In this document: positions 41,212-51,376 of the stretch, one piece after another
Layout of the letters: the number at the start of each line of letters is the position of its first letter
Position numbering within the stretch: the first letter of the stretch is position 1
Origin: Candidatus Ozemobacteraceae bacterium
GTDB lineage: Bacteria > Muiribacteriota > Ozemobacteria > Ozemobacterales > Ozemobacteraceae
Reading direction: 5' to 3'
Assembly (NCBI GenBank): GCA_035373905.1
Contig: DAOSOK010000026.1
Span: 27,504-81,577, forward strand
Length of the DNA stretch: 54,074 nt
Translations under genes and position numbers: made by a program
Notes under the pieces: model-generated
Database searches by the model: none
Seen by the model: only the letters and a program-made list of their open reading frames with translations
Told to the model about the DNA's origin: nothing

Positions 41212-43101
41212 TCAGTCGTTTTGCGCCCCGATGGGCGTCAGGGCGCCGGCGATGGCCGCCTCGGCGCCGCCGATGACGGCGTCGGCGAATTTCCAGAGCT
41301 GTCGCTCCGCCTCCGCTGGCGATGCACGGCGGAGAGGAGCCGGCCGTGCGGGTTCGGAAATGGCCTGCGCGGGTTCGGCGATCTCGCCGGCCGAGATGCC
41401 CCCGACCCCTCGGGGTTCGGACGTCACCGTCGTTGCCTGAGGCCGGACGAGAGCGCTCCTGCGATCCATTTCCCGCGGCGCCGCCGCCCGAACGTCTTCC
41501 AATTCGGCGCTTGCGACGATGATCTCGGTCTGGGGGGCCGCGCCGCCGGCGATTTCCGCCAGCCGCCGCCGGACGTCGATATCGGGCGGACGTTCCGGCC
41601 CCATGGCGAGCGGCGTAGGGACGTTGTAGAGCCGCTCGAGCTGGTTTCGCAGTCGCCGCTCCTGGTCGTACATCCTGCGCTTTTCCGCGTCGGCGGGCGC
41701 CGTGCGCAGCTCGTCCCCGGTCGCGCCCCAACGATACTCGATCGCGTGGTACGGGTCGAACGAGAGGTCGAACAGCCGCTCGAGAACCTGGTGAAATGTC
41801 AGGGTCACGGGGTTGCCGGCCGAATTTTCGTATGTCACCGTCAGTTTTGGGCTGAGCGAGTCGTACAGCGACAGGAGTTCGGCCGCGAGCCGGTCAGCGG
41901 AACCGGCATACTCGATCGCCGGGTCTCGACGGGCCGCCATCTGGAGCATCCGCTCGGTCTGGGAATAGAAATCCTGGAATGCCACCTTCAGGCGGGCGTC
42001 GCGGGACGGCGTCGAGAAGGATTCCCATTCTCCGTCCGTTCCGTAGATATTCCACGGAAGCGAGCCCGGATGTGGCTTGCGATGAATGCCTGCCTGGATG
42101 CAGAGATCGACTGCCAGCGCCCGGTACCGGATATCCTCGTGGATGTCCTCCATCATGGCCCTGAAATCCTCGAACGGCCGCACCCGGCCCCCTCGCGAAC
42201 TCAATCGCGCCCGAACGTAGTCGAAATACGAGAGGCCGTTCATTCCCTGAAACTCGTATGAGCCGCGATACTGGTCGTCGGCTGAATAGTCCTTGATATT
42301 GTGATTCGCGAGCCGGTGAATCTGGCCGTCGCTGCCGTACCAGATCGGCCGCCATTTGCGGAACCCACCCCCCTGGGACTGGCCGCCGAGCGCGAACTTG
42401 CCTCCGAACCACGGCCGCGAGACGCTCCGGTCGGGGTGCGCGTCGATCAGCCGCACGCGCCCGTCCTCCGTCACCTTGTAAACGAGCGCCACGTGGCCGT
42501 TCGGGTCGTAATACACCGTTCCCGGCCGGATCGTGTCGGGGCCGATCCTGACCGGGTAGGTGTCGCCGGTTTCGACCTCGGGCGCCATTCTATAGTATCC
42601 GGAATTGACCAGTGTGACGTAGCCGAACAACTTCTGGGGCGTGGAAAACGCATCCTGGTCCTTGAAGCATTTCGGCCGGTTGCCGTGGCTGTACCGCTCG
42701 TCGCCGCGGCTCTGTTTCGTGATCTCGCACACGTATCCGAAGGGCAGGCGCAGCTTGTAGGCGACGTAGGCCCGTACGAGATACGGAAAATCGGCGCAGT
42801 CGGGCGACAGGTTGAACTTCTGGTCCTCGCTGCCGTACAGCGGATTCAGCCTGCTGTCGCGGATGAACCGGTTCAGGTTCGGGTGGCCCGACTCGCCGAG
42901 CCGCGCCACGAAATCACTGTAGACCTGCTCGTCCTGGTCGGTCCATCGCGTCGCGTTGAGGGCCCAGGCGCCGGCGTCGGCGATGGCGGGCGCGAAGAAC
43001 CAGCAGACGCACGCAAGCAGCAGCGTCAAAGCCGCGAAGACCGGCCGACGCCCGCTTCCATGTCCTGATGTCATTCTTGCTCCGCCGCGCGGAAATGGCA
43101 T
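41212..43101 (-). CDS. exported papain-like (NlpC/P60-type) protein
   Basis: 629 residues. A signal peptide (VFAALTLLLACVCWFFAPAIA) precedes a domain with PDCADFPYLV, GTVYYDPNGHVALVYK and LIDAHPD. Cys, then His in GHVALV, then a polar residue is the order of papain-like peptidases and amidases, so a cell-wall amidase or peptidase is likely. Residues 270-450 are helical; the last 130 are Ala/Glu/Pro-rich and low complexity. Two in-frame starts are possible: 43101 (GAGGAG five bases upstream) and 43074 (GGAG five bases upstream). The gene is divergent from the 383-codon gene and lies 78 nt upstream of the small ORF. Confidence 0.82.
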   Translation of the reverse strand: MPFPRGGARMTSGHGSGRRPVFAALTLLLACVCWFFAPAIADAGAWALNATRWTDQDEQVYSDFVARLGESGHPNLNRFIRDSRLNPLYGSEDQKFNLSPDCADFPYLVRAYVAYKLRLPFGYVCEITKQSRGDERYSHGNRPKCFKDQDAFSTPQKLFGYVTLVNSGYYRMAPEVETGDTYPVRIGPDTIRPGTVYYDPNGHVALVYKVTEDGRVRLIDAHPDRSVSRPWFGGKFALGGQSQGGGFRKWRPIWYGSDGQIHRLANHNIKDYSADDQYRGSYEFQGMNGLSYFDYVRARLSSRGGRVRPFEDFRAMMEDIHEDIRYRALAVDLCIQAGIHRKPHPGSLPWNIYGTDGEWESFSTPSRDARLKVAFQDFYSQTERMLQMAARRDPAIEYAGSADRLAAELLSLYDSLSPKLTVTYENSAGNPVTLTFHQVLERLFDLSFDPYHAIEYRWGATGDELRTAPADAEKRRMYDQERRLRNQLERLYNVPTPLAMGPERPPDIDVRRRLAEIAGGAAPQTEIIVASAELEDVRAAAPREMDRRSALVRPQATTVTSEPRGVGGISAGEIAEPAQAISEPARPAPLRRASPAEAERQLWKFADAVIGGAEAAIAGALTPIGAQND

Positions 43102-43221
43102 GCGAACTCCTCGGTGACCCCCTATCGGCAGGTTTCCCGGTTTTCTTTCGCATCCGCGAAACTGGACGAAGTTCGACGTTCAGCCGACAAAGATGGAGAA
43201 CGAGACAAGGGGAAGACTGCT

Positions 43222-44373
43222 ATGGGAATCGTGGGAATCGCTTTCCGAAAACATGCGGCGTGTCGCCGATGTCTGCTTGCGACGGCACTGCTGACGATTG
43301 GTGCTGCAGCTTTTCTGACGACGTTCGATATCCCCGCCGCCGGGGCGGCGGTGGAGAGCGGGGCGGCGATTCCTGCTCCCCTGTCCGATCCGGCGGTGTG
43401 CGGCTATTTCAGGCTCAGAGAAGGCTTTGAGCGGCTCGTGAAGGACGGAGCCGATCCGGACCAGGTCGCTTCGACCGCCGCGAACGCTCCCGAACGGGTC
43501 TTTTTCGATGCATTCGAGGCGGCGGCCCGCGCCCGGGATCAGGTGCGGGCAAACGCCCGCGGCGAATCGGCGAAATCATCGAACATGAAACGTTCGCGGA
43601 CGGGAACCGAAACGTCTCGGGCGATGCTCGGAGTCATCAGGGCCTTCTCTGCCGCGCGCGCATTCATGCCGGACGATCTGTTCGTCTTCGTTCGCGGTCC
43701 CGGCGAGTATGCCGCCCTGGTGACCGGGAACGTCACGCCGCAGGCCTGGGAAAATCTGTTCGATGCCTCGGCCAGAATGCCCCGCGCGGCGGGATTCACC
43801 GTGAACGCCGCCGGAGGGGACGTCGGGGCCGACCGCCCGATTCTGCACGTCGGGCCCGGCTATCTGCTCCTGGCGCCCGCAGGCCTTGAAGGAAACCTCC
43901 TCGATGCGCTTCAGGCAGGCGCGACGCTCGACGACGACAAGTGGAAGACGTTCCGGAAGATGGTCGGTCTCAAACCCGTTGCAGCACTCGAAGCCGACAT
44001 GGAAGGCTTTCTGGAGCGACGTCGTGATACTGGAGCCGAAGAAGCGCTGCTGCCCTTCCCCTACGACAGAATACAGGTGCTGCGGCTCCTCCTCGATGCC
44101 CGCGTCATCAAGGCCCAGCTGTATGCGCCGGACGAACAGGCCCGCACCCTGCTCCGCCAGGCGGCGGGAGGCATTGCGCAGGGGATCAGGGCCGCGACGG
44201 CCGGTTCCCTGTTCGCGGACGCTTTCGGGACGATCGCCGAATCGATCCAGCAGACGAGCGTGTTCATCGAAGGCCGCGGTCTCGACCGAAACGCGTCGCT
44301 GGCCGGCGTTTCCACGCTCGGCGTTCTGGCTCAGCTGTTCAGGAGCGCGCTTCCCGGGCCCGTCGCTCAGTAG
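43222..44373 (+). CDS. exported protein of unknown function
   Basis: 383 residues. A signal peptide (CLLATALLTIGAAAFLTTFDIPAAGAA) begins at the ATG of 43222, which has GGGGAAG upstream; the frame from 43114 extends into the divergent promoter region and has no signal. The mature part is Ala/Leu/Arg-rich and alpha/beta with a run GPGYLLLAPAGLEGNLLDALQAG, faintly like DUF3352-type proteins that score a model of protein or metal content, but I do not recognise the family. It ends four bases before the convergent MacB-type permease stop. Confidence 0.75.
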   Translation: MGIVGIAFRKHAACRRCLLATALLTIGAAAFLTTFDIPAAGAAVESGAAIPAPLSDPAVCGYFRLREGFERLVKDGADPDQVASTAANAPERVFFDAFEAAARARDQVRANARGESAKSSNMKRSRTGTETSRAMLGVIRAFSAARAFMPDDLFVFVRGPGEYAALVTGNVTPQAWENLFDASARMPRAAGFTVNAAGGDVGADRPILHVGPGYLLLAPAGLEGNLLDALQAGATLDDDKWKTFRKMVGLKPVAALEADMEGFLERRRDTGAEEALLPFPYDRIQVLRLLLDARVIKAQLYAPDEQARTLLRQAAGGIAQGIRAATAGSLFADAFGTIAESIQQTSVFIEGRGLDRNASLAGVSTLGVLAQLFRSALPGPVAQ

Positions 44374-44377
44374 CGCG

Positions 44378-45591
<1,214 letters not shown>

Positions 45592-45595
<4 letters not shown>

Positions 45596-46437
45596 GGAAG
45601 ATTCGCTCCTTCGCGCTCTTCGATGACCGGCGGCTCGGTCTCATCGGCGAAGCCGTTCTGCTCGAGCGGCGGCAGGGCGGCCAGTTCGGCCGTCGCATCG
45701 AGCTGGCTCTCGACCGGGGCGTCGCTGGAGATCAGACCGTCCTTCACGCGCACGTTTCGCGTTGCATACCGGGCGATATCCGGCTCGTGCGTGATCAGCA
45801 CGATCGTGATGCCCTGCTGGTTCAGGCCCTGGAAGATAGCCATGATTTCGACGCTCGATCGCGAGTCGAGATTTCCCGTCGGCTCGTCGGCGAGAATGAC
45901 GGCCGGGGTGTTGACGAGGGCCCGTGCGATCGCAACGCGCTGCTGCTGGCCGCCCGACAACTGGCTCGACGTATGGTGCTCCCGGCCGGTCAGCCCGACC
46001 GAGGCGAGGGCGGCCAGGGCCCGCTCCCGACGCTCCTCAGGCTGCACGTTGGCATACACCATCGGCATCTCGACGTTTTCGAGGGCGCTCGTGCGGGCAA
46101 GCAGATTGAACCCCTGGAACACGAAGCCGATCTGCCGGTTGCGCACCGTGGCGAGCTGGTTTTTCGACAGGTGCGAGACCTCGACGCCGTTGATTCGGTA
46201 GGTGCCGTGGGTTGGCCGGTCGAGGCAACCGAGAATGTTCATCAGCGTCGACTTGCCGGAACCCGATGCGCCCATGATCGCCACGAACTCGCCGCGACGC
46301 ACGGTAAGATCGACGCCGCGCAGCGCCCTGACCGTGACGCCTTCCATGAAATACGTCTTGTGAACGCCGGAAATCTCGAGCAGGGGCGGCTCGGCCCCGG
46401 TCGAACCGGAAGCGTTCGTCGTGATCGCCTGGCTCAT
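45592..46437 (-). CDS. MacB/LolD-type ABC transporter ATP-binding protein
   Basis: 281 residues. Walker A GASGSGKST, signature LSGGQQQR, Walker B VILADEPTGNLD and switch His in LITHEPD. The C-terminal 50 residues are Glu/Ala-rich and not conserved. It drives the permease of the next gene. The start lies 10 bases after the adaptor stop, so the order of the operon is TolC, adaptor, ATPase, permease. Confidence 0.95.
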
Positions 46438-46447
46438 CCGCTGCCCG

Positions 46448-47803
46448 TCAATGAATCCGGATGCCGGCGCGTCGGCCGCCCCTGCCCGATTCTGCGGCCT
46501 TGTTGCTGACGAGCAGGCGCTGACCCGGCTTCAGGTCCCCTTCGAGGAGTTCGGTGTATCTGTTGCTGCTGATGCCGGTCTTGACCGTTATCGGTGCGGG
46601 CTTTGAGTCTGCGGCGAGGATCCAGACGCGCGCGTAATTCGGCCCTTCGGGGAGATCCGGGAGGCTGGCGGGCATGTATCCCTCGGGCGGCTTGAAGAAG
46701 AGGGCGCGGGACGGAAGTCGGATGGCGTTCTTCCGATGTTCGACGAGGAACTCGACGCTCGCCGTCATGCCGGGCTTGAGCACCAGATCGTCGTTGTCGA
46801 CCATCACGATGACCGAGTAGGTCACGACGTTCGAGGTGATCGTCGGCGAAAGCCGCACCTGGACGACGCGGCCCCGGAAGGTCCGGCCCTTGAACGTATC
46901 GACGGTGAACTGCGCGGACTGGCCTTCCTTCACCATGCCGATGTCGGCTTCGTCGACGGCCGTCTCGATCTGCATGCGTCGCATATCTTTTGCTATAGTA
47001 AAGAGGGTCGGCGCCTGGAGACTCGCGGCGACGGTCTGGCCGACGTCCACTTTCCGCGAGACGATGACCCCGTCGATCGGCGAAAAGATCTTCGTCCGGC
47101 TGAGGTTGATCTTCGCGACGTTGAGAAGCGCTTCCATCTGTCTGATCTGGGAAAGCGTTCCGGCGTGCTGCGCTTCGGCGGCGGCGATCTGCGCCTCGAT
47201 CGACTCCTGCTTCGCCCGGTAGGTGGCCATCTGGCTTTTTACCGCTTCGAAGGCCGCTTTCTGCGAATCGAACGACGTCTGCGCCGAGTCGAGATCCGAC
47301 TGGGAAATCAATCGACGCGCCGCCAACTCCTTCATGCGCTTGTAATTGCGCTCGGCGTCGGCCACAGCGACCTCGGCCTTGCGAACGTTCGCCAGCCCGA
47401 CCTGCTCGTCTGCTTTCGCGCCCAGCATCGAAGCTCGCAGGTTCTGGATCTGGGCCGCGCTGTTGCGCTCGTTCGATCTTGCGCTCTCGAGGTTCGCCGT
47501 CGCCTGCTCGACCTGGGCCTCATGCGTGGATGGATCGAGTTGGGCGATCAGCTGGCCTTCCTTCACGACGTCGTTGAAATCGACCGAGATCGAGGCGATG
47601 ATGCCGCTGACCTGGCAGCCGACCTCGACGGTCGTCACGGCCGCGAGGGACCCCGTCGCCGAGATCGTCTGGCGGATGTCCCCCTCGGTGACTTCCTCGA
47701 AATTCCAAGTCGGTGGAACGTTGCGCAGCTTGTAGACATACCAGCCGCCTCCGGCCAGGCCAAGCACCATGAGAATGACGATCGCGATACAGCCGTATTT
47801 CAT
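46448..47803 (-). CDS. MacA-like periplasmic adaptor (membrane fusion protein)
   Basis: 451 residues. One N-terminal membrane anchor (IAIVILMVLGLAGGGWYVY), a lipoyl half-domain (VEVGCQVSGIIASISVDFNDVVKEGQLIAQLD), a long coiled-coil hairpin (about residues 105-235) and the second lipoyl half with INLSRTKIFSPIDGVI, then beta-barrel and membrane-proximal domains. This is the full HlyD/RND/MacA order. It links the MacB-type transporter to the TolC-like channel encoded 9 nt upstream. Confidence 0.95.
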   Translation of the reverse strand: MKYGCIAIVILMVLGLAGGGWYVYKLRNVPPTWNFEEVTEGDIRQTISATGSLAAVTTVEVGCQVSGIIASISVDFNDVVKEGQLIAQLDPSTHEAQVEQATANLESARSNERNSAAQIQNLRASMLGAKADEQVGLANVRKAEVAVADAERNYKRMKELAARRLISQSDLDSAQTSFDSQKAAFEAVKSQMATYRAKQESIEAQIAAAEAQHAGTLSQIRQMEALLNVAKINLSRTKIFSPIDGVIVSRKVDVGQTVAASLQAPTLFTIAKDMRRMQIETAVDEADIGMVKEGQSAQFTVDTFKGRTFRGRVVQVRLSPTITSNVVTYSVIVMVDNDDLVLKPGMTASVEFLVEHRKNAIRLPSRALFFKPPEGYMPASLPDLPEGPNYARVWILAADSKPAPITVKTGISSNRYTELLEGDLKPGQRLLVSNKAAESGRGGRRAGIRIH

Positions 47804-47812
47804 CGCTTCACC

Positions 47813-49354
47813 TTACTCGTTTGTTTCGGCGTCGTCCGTTCCAGCGGAAGCGGCGGAAGGAAGTTCGGAAGACATCGCCGGTTCATCGCCCGCCAACTCC
47901 ATGGACGGCCCGGACGCAACGGGCGCGGCGTCGACCGTTTTCGTGGCCAACTCAACGACGATCGGCGTCACGGAGGCGATGTCCGTTTCGAGGAACGTCT
48001 CATCGGTTACGGCACCTGCCGTCCAGGCGGACATGCCGCCCGCTTCCGCGGGCATGATGCCGAGGGCGCGGTCGAGCGTCGTGAGGGCGATGAGACTGTC
48101 GTAGTAGGCCGTGATATGGCTTCCGCGGGCTGAAGAATAGGCCGCACGGGCGTCGGTGATCTCGATCGGGGAGCCGAGGCCGGCGTCGAATCTCCCTTCG
48201 GCCAGGGACAGCGATTCTGCGGCCTGCCTGAGGAGGACCTCCGAGGCGGCGAGACGCTGGAACGCGTCCCGTATGCCGGTGACCGCGGTTTCGATCTCGG
48301 CGCGCACGGCCAGGCGCTGCTGGTCGAGCGAGGCGCGGGCCTGTTCCACGCCGTTGCGCTGCTCCTCGATGGAATACCGGGTGAGCTTCCCGTCGAGAAC
48401 CGGCACGGACAGCTGTATGCCGACGCTCCAGCTGCGGTCGAGCGGGGAGGCCGTGCCGTTCCAGTCATACCCGGCAGAGGTGGAAAGCGTCGGGTTCATC
48501 CCCCGCTTCGTGCCGGTCAGCCGATGTTTTGCAGATGCGACCTGAAATCTGCTCTGCAACACGTCCTGGCGGGCGAGGGCCTCCTCAATGAGCCGGTCCG
48601 GGTCGAGTTCGGGCTCGATGAGCTTCTGAAAGCCGCTCTGGGAAGCGATCTCGATTGTTCCCTCGTATCCGACGGCTTTCGCCAGGGCGGAAAGCGCGTT
48701 TCGCGCTTCGCTTTGCGCCTTGATTACCGCTACGTTCGTGTTCGCGACGTCGACGAGGGCTTTGGTGATGTCGTAGGGCGCGCGCGTGCCGACATCGACG
48801 AACCCGCGCACCTTGGTGAGATGCACCTCGTAACTCTTCAGCAGATCCCGCTGGACGTCGACCTGGGCCATCGCCTGGAGGGCGCGGTAATATGCCGTCT
48901 TGATCGTCACCGCCGTGGTGACATCGCTCCAGGAGCGGCCGGCGCGGGACGCGGCGTAATCCGAGTTCGCGGCGTTCAGTTTCGCCGAAGTCTGGCCGGA
49001 GTCGGTCAGGGTTTTGCGGAGGGAAATGCCGTTCGACGTCGAATCGGTCATACCGATGCCTGCCAGTGCCGCCGTGCGCCTGAACTCCTGGCGGTTCCGG
49101 GAAAAGTTCGACTGGACGTTCACCTTCGTGCCCATGCCGCTCCGGGTCGAGCCGATGCGGGCCCGGGAGGCATTCATGGCCGCCTCTGCGCTGCGGATGG
49201 TCGGGTGATGCTCCAGACCGTAGTCGAGACACTGTTCGAGCGACCAGGGGCCGGACGCCGGCTGCGCCGCCGCCGGAACCGAACCGGCAAGCAGTCCACC
49301 GATGCCGAACAGAAGGCAGTTCGTGAGGAACGATGATCCGAAACGGTTGTTCAT
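47813..49354 (-). CDS. TolC-like outer-membrane efflux protein
   Basis: About 513 residues from the ATG at 49354. A signal peptide (FLTNCLLFGIGGLLAGSVPAAA) precedes two OEP repeats, each starting with a Pro-containing helix (SLEQCLDYGLEHHPTIRSAEA and IEPELDPDRLIEEALARQDVLQ) and containing long amphipathic helices. It should form the trimeric outer-membrane exit duct for the downstream MacAB-like exporter. The last 70 residues are Ala/Asp/Ser-rich and probably disordered. An in-frame GTG at 49372 is also possible; neither start has a good ribosome-binding site. Confidence 0.92.
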   Translation of the reverse strand: MNNRFGSSFLTNCLLFGIGGLLAGSVPAAAQPASGPWSLEQCLDYGLEHHPTIRSAEAAMNASRARIGSTRSGMGTKVNVQSNFSRNRQEFRRTAALAGIGMTDSTSNGISLRKTLTDSGQTSAKLNAANSDYAASRAGRSWSDVTTAVTIKTAYYRALQAMAQVDVQRDLLKSYEVHLTKVRGFVDVGTRAPYDITKALVDVANTNVAVIKAQSEARNALSALAKAVGYEGTIEIASQSGFQKLIEPELDPDRLIEEALARQDVLQSRFQVASAKHRLTGTKRGMNPTLSTSAGYDWNGTASPLDRSWSVGIQLSVPVLDGKLTRYSIEEQRNGVEQARASLDQQRLAVRAEIETAVTGIRDAFQRLAASEVLLRQAAESLSLAEGRFDAGLGSPIEITDARAAYSSARGSHITAYYDSLIALTTLDRALGIMPAEAGGMSAWTAGAVTDETFLETDIASVTPIVVELATKTVDAAPVASGPSMELAGDEPAMSSELPSAASAGTDDAETNE

Positions 49355-49445
49355 GGTGACACAGGATATCACGCATCGGCTGATATGGCCAGAGCAAAAG
49401 CTGAGGGAAGCGTAAATAATAGTGCAAAATATAAATTAGGGATGC

Positions 49446-49473
49446 TTCCCTTTTCTCGCGAATCCGGTATAAT
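49446..49473 (+). promoter_or_regulatory. promoter for nadC
   Basis: A perfect TATAAT (49468-49473) with a weak TTCCCT 16 bp upstream. Transcription near 49480 would leave about 22 nt before the nadC start. Confidence 0.5.
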
Positions 49474-49502
49474 CGCCAGCACACCCTCGTGGAGGATGGA
49501 CG

Positions 49503-50363
49503 ATGAGCCGGCGTATCGAAACGTTTCTCGCGGAAGATCTCGGGCCTCACGATTGCGACATTTCCGTCGAATGTCTCGGAGAGGCGGCCGCCAGACCCGC
49601 CGTCGGACGGGTGACCGCCAAGGCCTGCGGGATCATCTGCGGTCTCTGGCTGATCGAACCGGTCGTCCGGGCCGTCGAATCCCGCCGGTCCGCGTCGGGA
49701 AAGGCCGTCGTTCCGGCTTCGGTGAACATCCTCGCACGCGACGGCGATGCCGTGTCCCCCGGCGCCGTCGTGGCCGATCTTTCGGGCCAGGTCGGCACCC
49801 TGCTGACGGCCGAGCGAACCCTGTTGAACCTCGTCCAGCGTCTGTCGGGCATCGCAACCCTCACGCGCTCCTTCACCGACGCGATGAGAGGAACGGCGTG
49901 TCGCTTGCTCGACACTCGGAAAACCACGCCCGGCCTGCGCGACCTGGAGAAAGCCGCGGTCCGGGTCGGCGGCGGTGCGAACCACCGATTCGGCCTGTTC
50001 GATATGGTGATGCTCAAGGACAACCACATCACCGCCATGGGCGGCGACATTCGGGCCGCGGTGGCGGCCGCCAGAAGCCGCATCGGGCCGGCTCTGAAGA
50101 TCGAGGTCGAGGTTGCGACGTTCGAGCAGCTCGAGGCGGCGCTCGACGCCGGCGCCGACATGATCATGCTCGACAACATGCCCCCCGACCTGATGAAACG
50201 TTGCGTGGTCCGCACGGCCGGTCGCGTGCCGCTCGAAGCCTCTGGCGGCATCACGCTCGAGACGGTCACCGCGGCGGCCGCGACGGGAGTGGACTACGTC
50301 TCCGTGGGCGCGGTGACGCACAGCGCGAAGGCCCTCGATATATCGATGAAAATACGGATCTGA
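49503..50363 (+). CDS. nadC: nicotinate-nucleotide pyrophosphorylase (carboxylating)
   Basis: 286 residues. Quinolinate phosphoribosyltransferase makes nicotinate mononucleotide from quinolinate and PRPP in NAD synthesis. The family text is all present: ERTLLNLVQRLSGIAT, DTRKTTPGLR, GGGANHRFGLFD, KDNHI, EVEVATFEQ and LDNMPPD, then ASGGI. GGAGG is seven bases before the ATG. No nadA or nadB is adjacent. Confidence 0.97.
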   Translation: MSRRIETFLAEDLGPHDCDISVECLGEAAARPAVGRVTAKACGIICGLWLIEPVVRAVESRRSASGKAVVPASVNILARDGDAVSPGAVVADLSGQVGTLLTAERTLLNLVQRLSGIATLTRSFTDAMRGTACRLLDTRKTTPGLRDLEKAAVRVGGGANHRFGLFDMVMLKDNHITAMGGDIRAAVAAARSRIGPALKIEVEVATFEQLEAALDAGADMIMLDNMPPDLMKRCVVRTAGRVPLEASGGITLETVTAAAATGVDYVSVGAVTHSAKALDISMKIRI

Positions 50364-50380
50364 TTCCGGAAAACGAAGAA

Positions 50381-50408
50381 GAAGGCCCCGCCGACCGGCG
50401 GGGCCTTC
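50381..50408. terminator. terminator between nadC and the outer-membrane protein gene
   Basis: A perfect 13-bp stem (50381-50393 with 50396-50408; GAAGGCCCCGCCG and its complement) between convergent genes. The plus side lacks a T tract; the minus side continues TTCTTCG, weakly T-rich. It probably serves both genes. Confidence 0.75.
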
Positions 50409-50429
50409 GTGCTGGAAAGATGCGGCGAA

Positions 50430-51278
50430 TCAGAAGCGGCCGACGAACCCGAAGACGGGGCCGGTGTAGCCGACCTTGATGCTGTTGGTCTCGGACTCGC
50501 CGTCGACCATGAAACCGCGGTAGCCGGCGGTCAGGAACCACTGCTCGCTCGTGGTGAGCGGGTTGAGGCGCCACTGCAGGTCGAGGGTGTAGTCGTAGGA
50601 ACGGGCGCTGTTGTCGCCGACGGTGGCGCTGATGTATTTGAAACTGCCGTGAAGGCCGAAGGTGTCCGTGAACCGGGCGCGGCCGGCGAGGCCGATGTAG
50701 GGAATCGGCAGCAGTTCGCCCCAGGAACCGCCGATCGCGGCGTTCGTCGCGTCGCGGCCGCTCACGCTGAGATGCGCGTTGTCGAACTTCACGCCATACA
50801 GGAACTCGACGTGGCTCGGATCGACCTTGACCTTCGCGGGATCGCCGAACACCTTCAGCATGCGGGCGCCGCACAGATCGAACCAGACGTGCCGCAGCGT
50901 GAGGATGGCGCCGGCATTATAGTTTTTGTTATCGAACGTGACGGCCTTCGTGATCGTGCCCTGGTGCCGGACGATCGCGTAGTCGAGGGTGAGGCGGCTC
51001 CGCCGTGACAGCGTGTATCCGAAATGAAGGTTCGGGACGCTGCGGTCGTCGAAATTGCCGTTGTCTTCGAGGTCGATCTTCAGCCCTTCGACGTTGAGAT
51101 CGCCGTACAGTTCCGACTGCCAGACGCCGAACGAGCCGCTCAAACGCTTGTTGATCTGCCACCTGTCAAAGTTGCCCTTCTGGTCGGCCTTGGGCGCCTG
51201 GACGTCCCACTGCCAGCCGAACGCGGCCCCGCCGACAAAGCAAAACAGACAGAGCGCGAATGCAAAACGTTTGATCAT
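50430..51278 (-). CDS. predicted outer-membrane beta-barrel protein
   Basis: 282 residues with signal peptide MIKRFAFALCLFCFVGGAAFG. The mature part alternates short strands ending in aromatic residues (SELYGDLNVEGLKIDL, RSRLTLDYAIVRHQG, and so on) and finishes GPVFGFVGRF, a C-terminal Phe as recognised by BamA. No known porin family is apparent; it may be an 8-12-strand barrel. It is a single gene, convergent with nadC, and its promoter side faces the terminator of the HD-GYP gene. Confidence 0.78.
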   Translation of the reverse strand: MIKRFAFALCLFCFVGGAAFGWQWDVQAPKADQKGNFDRWQINKRLSGSFGVWQSELYGDLNVEGLKIDLEDNGNFDDRSVPNLHFGYTLSRRSRLTLDYAIVRHQGTITKAVTFDNKNYNAGAILTLRHVWFDLCGARMLKVFGDPAKVKVDPSHVEFLYGVKFDNAHLSVSGRDATNAAIGGSWGELLPIPYIGLAGRARFTDTFGLHGSFKYISATVGDNSARSYDYTLDLQWRLNPLTTSEQWFLTAGYRGFMVDGESETNSIKVGYTGPVFGFVGRF

Positions 51279-51320
51279 GTTATCCTCCGAATAAAATGTG
51301 TCTCTGAAACGCAGGCATTA

Positions 51321-51355
51321 TAAAATCGGCCCTCCCCTCGACGCAAGAGGGCCGA
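51321..51355 (-). terminator. intrinsic terminator of the HD-GYP gene
   Basis: On the minus strand TCGGCCCTC (51355-51347) pairs with GAGGGCCGA (51334-51326) around a 12-nt loop, followed by TTTTA (51325-51321). It lies 22 nt after the stop at 51377. Confidence 0.85.
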
Positions 51356-51376
51356 AGAAATCAGTGAAAGGGAACG

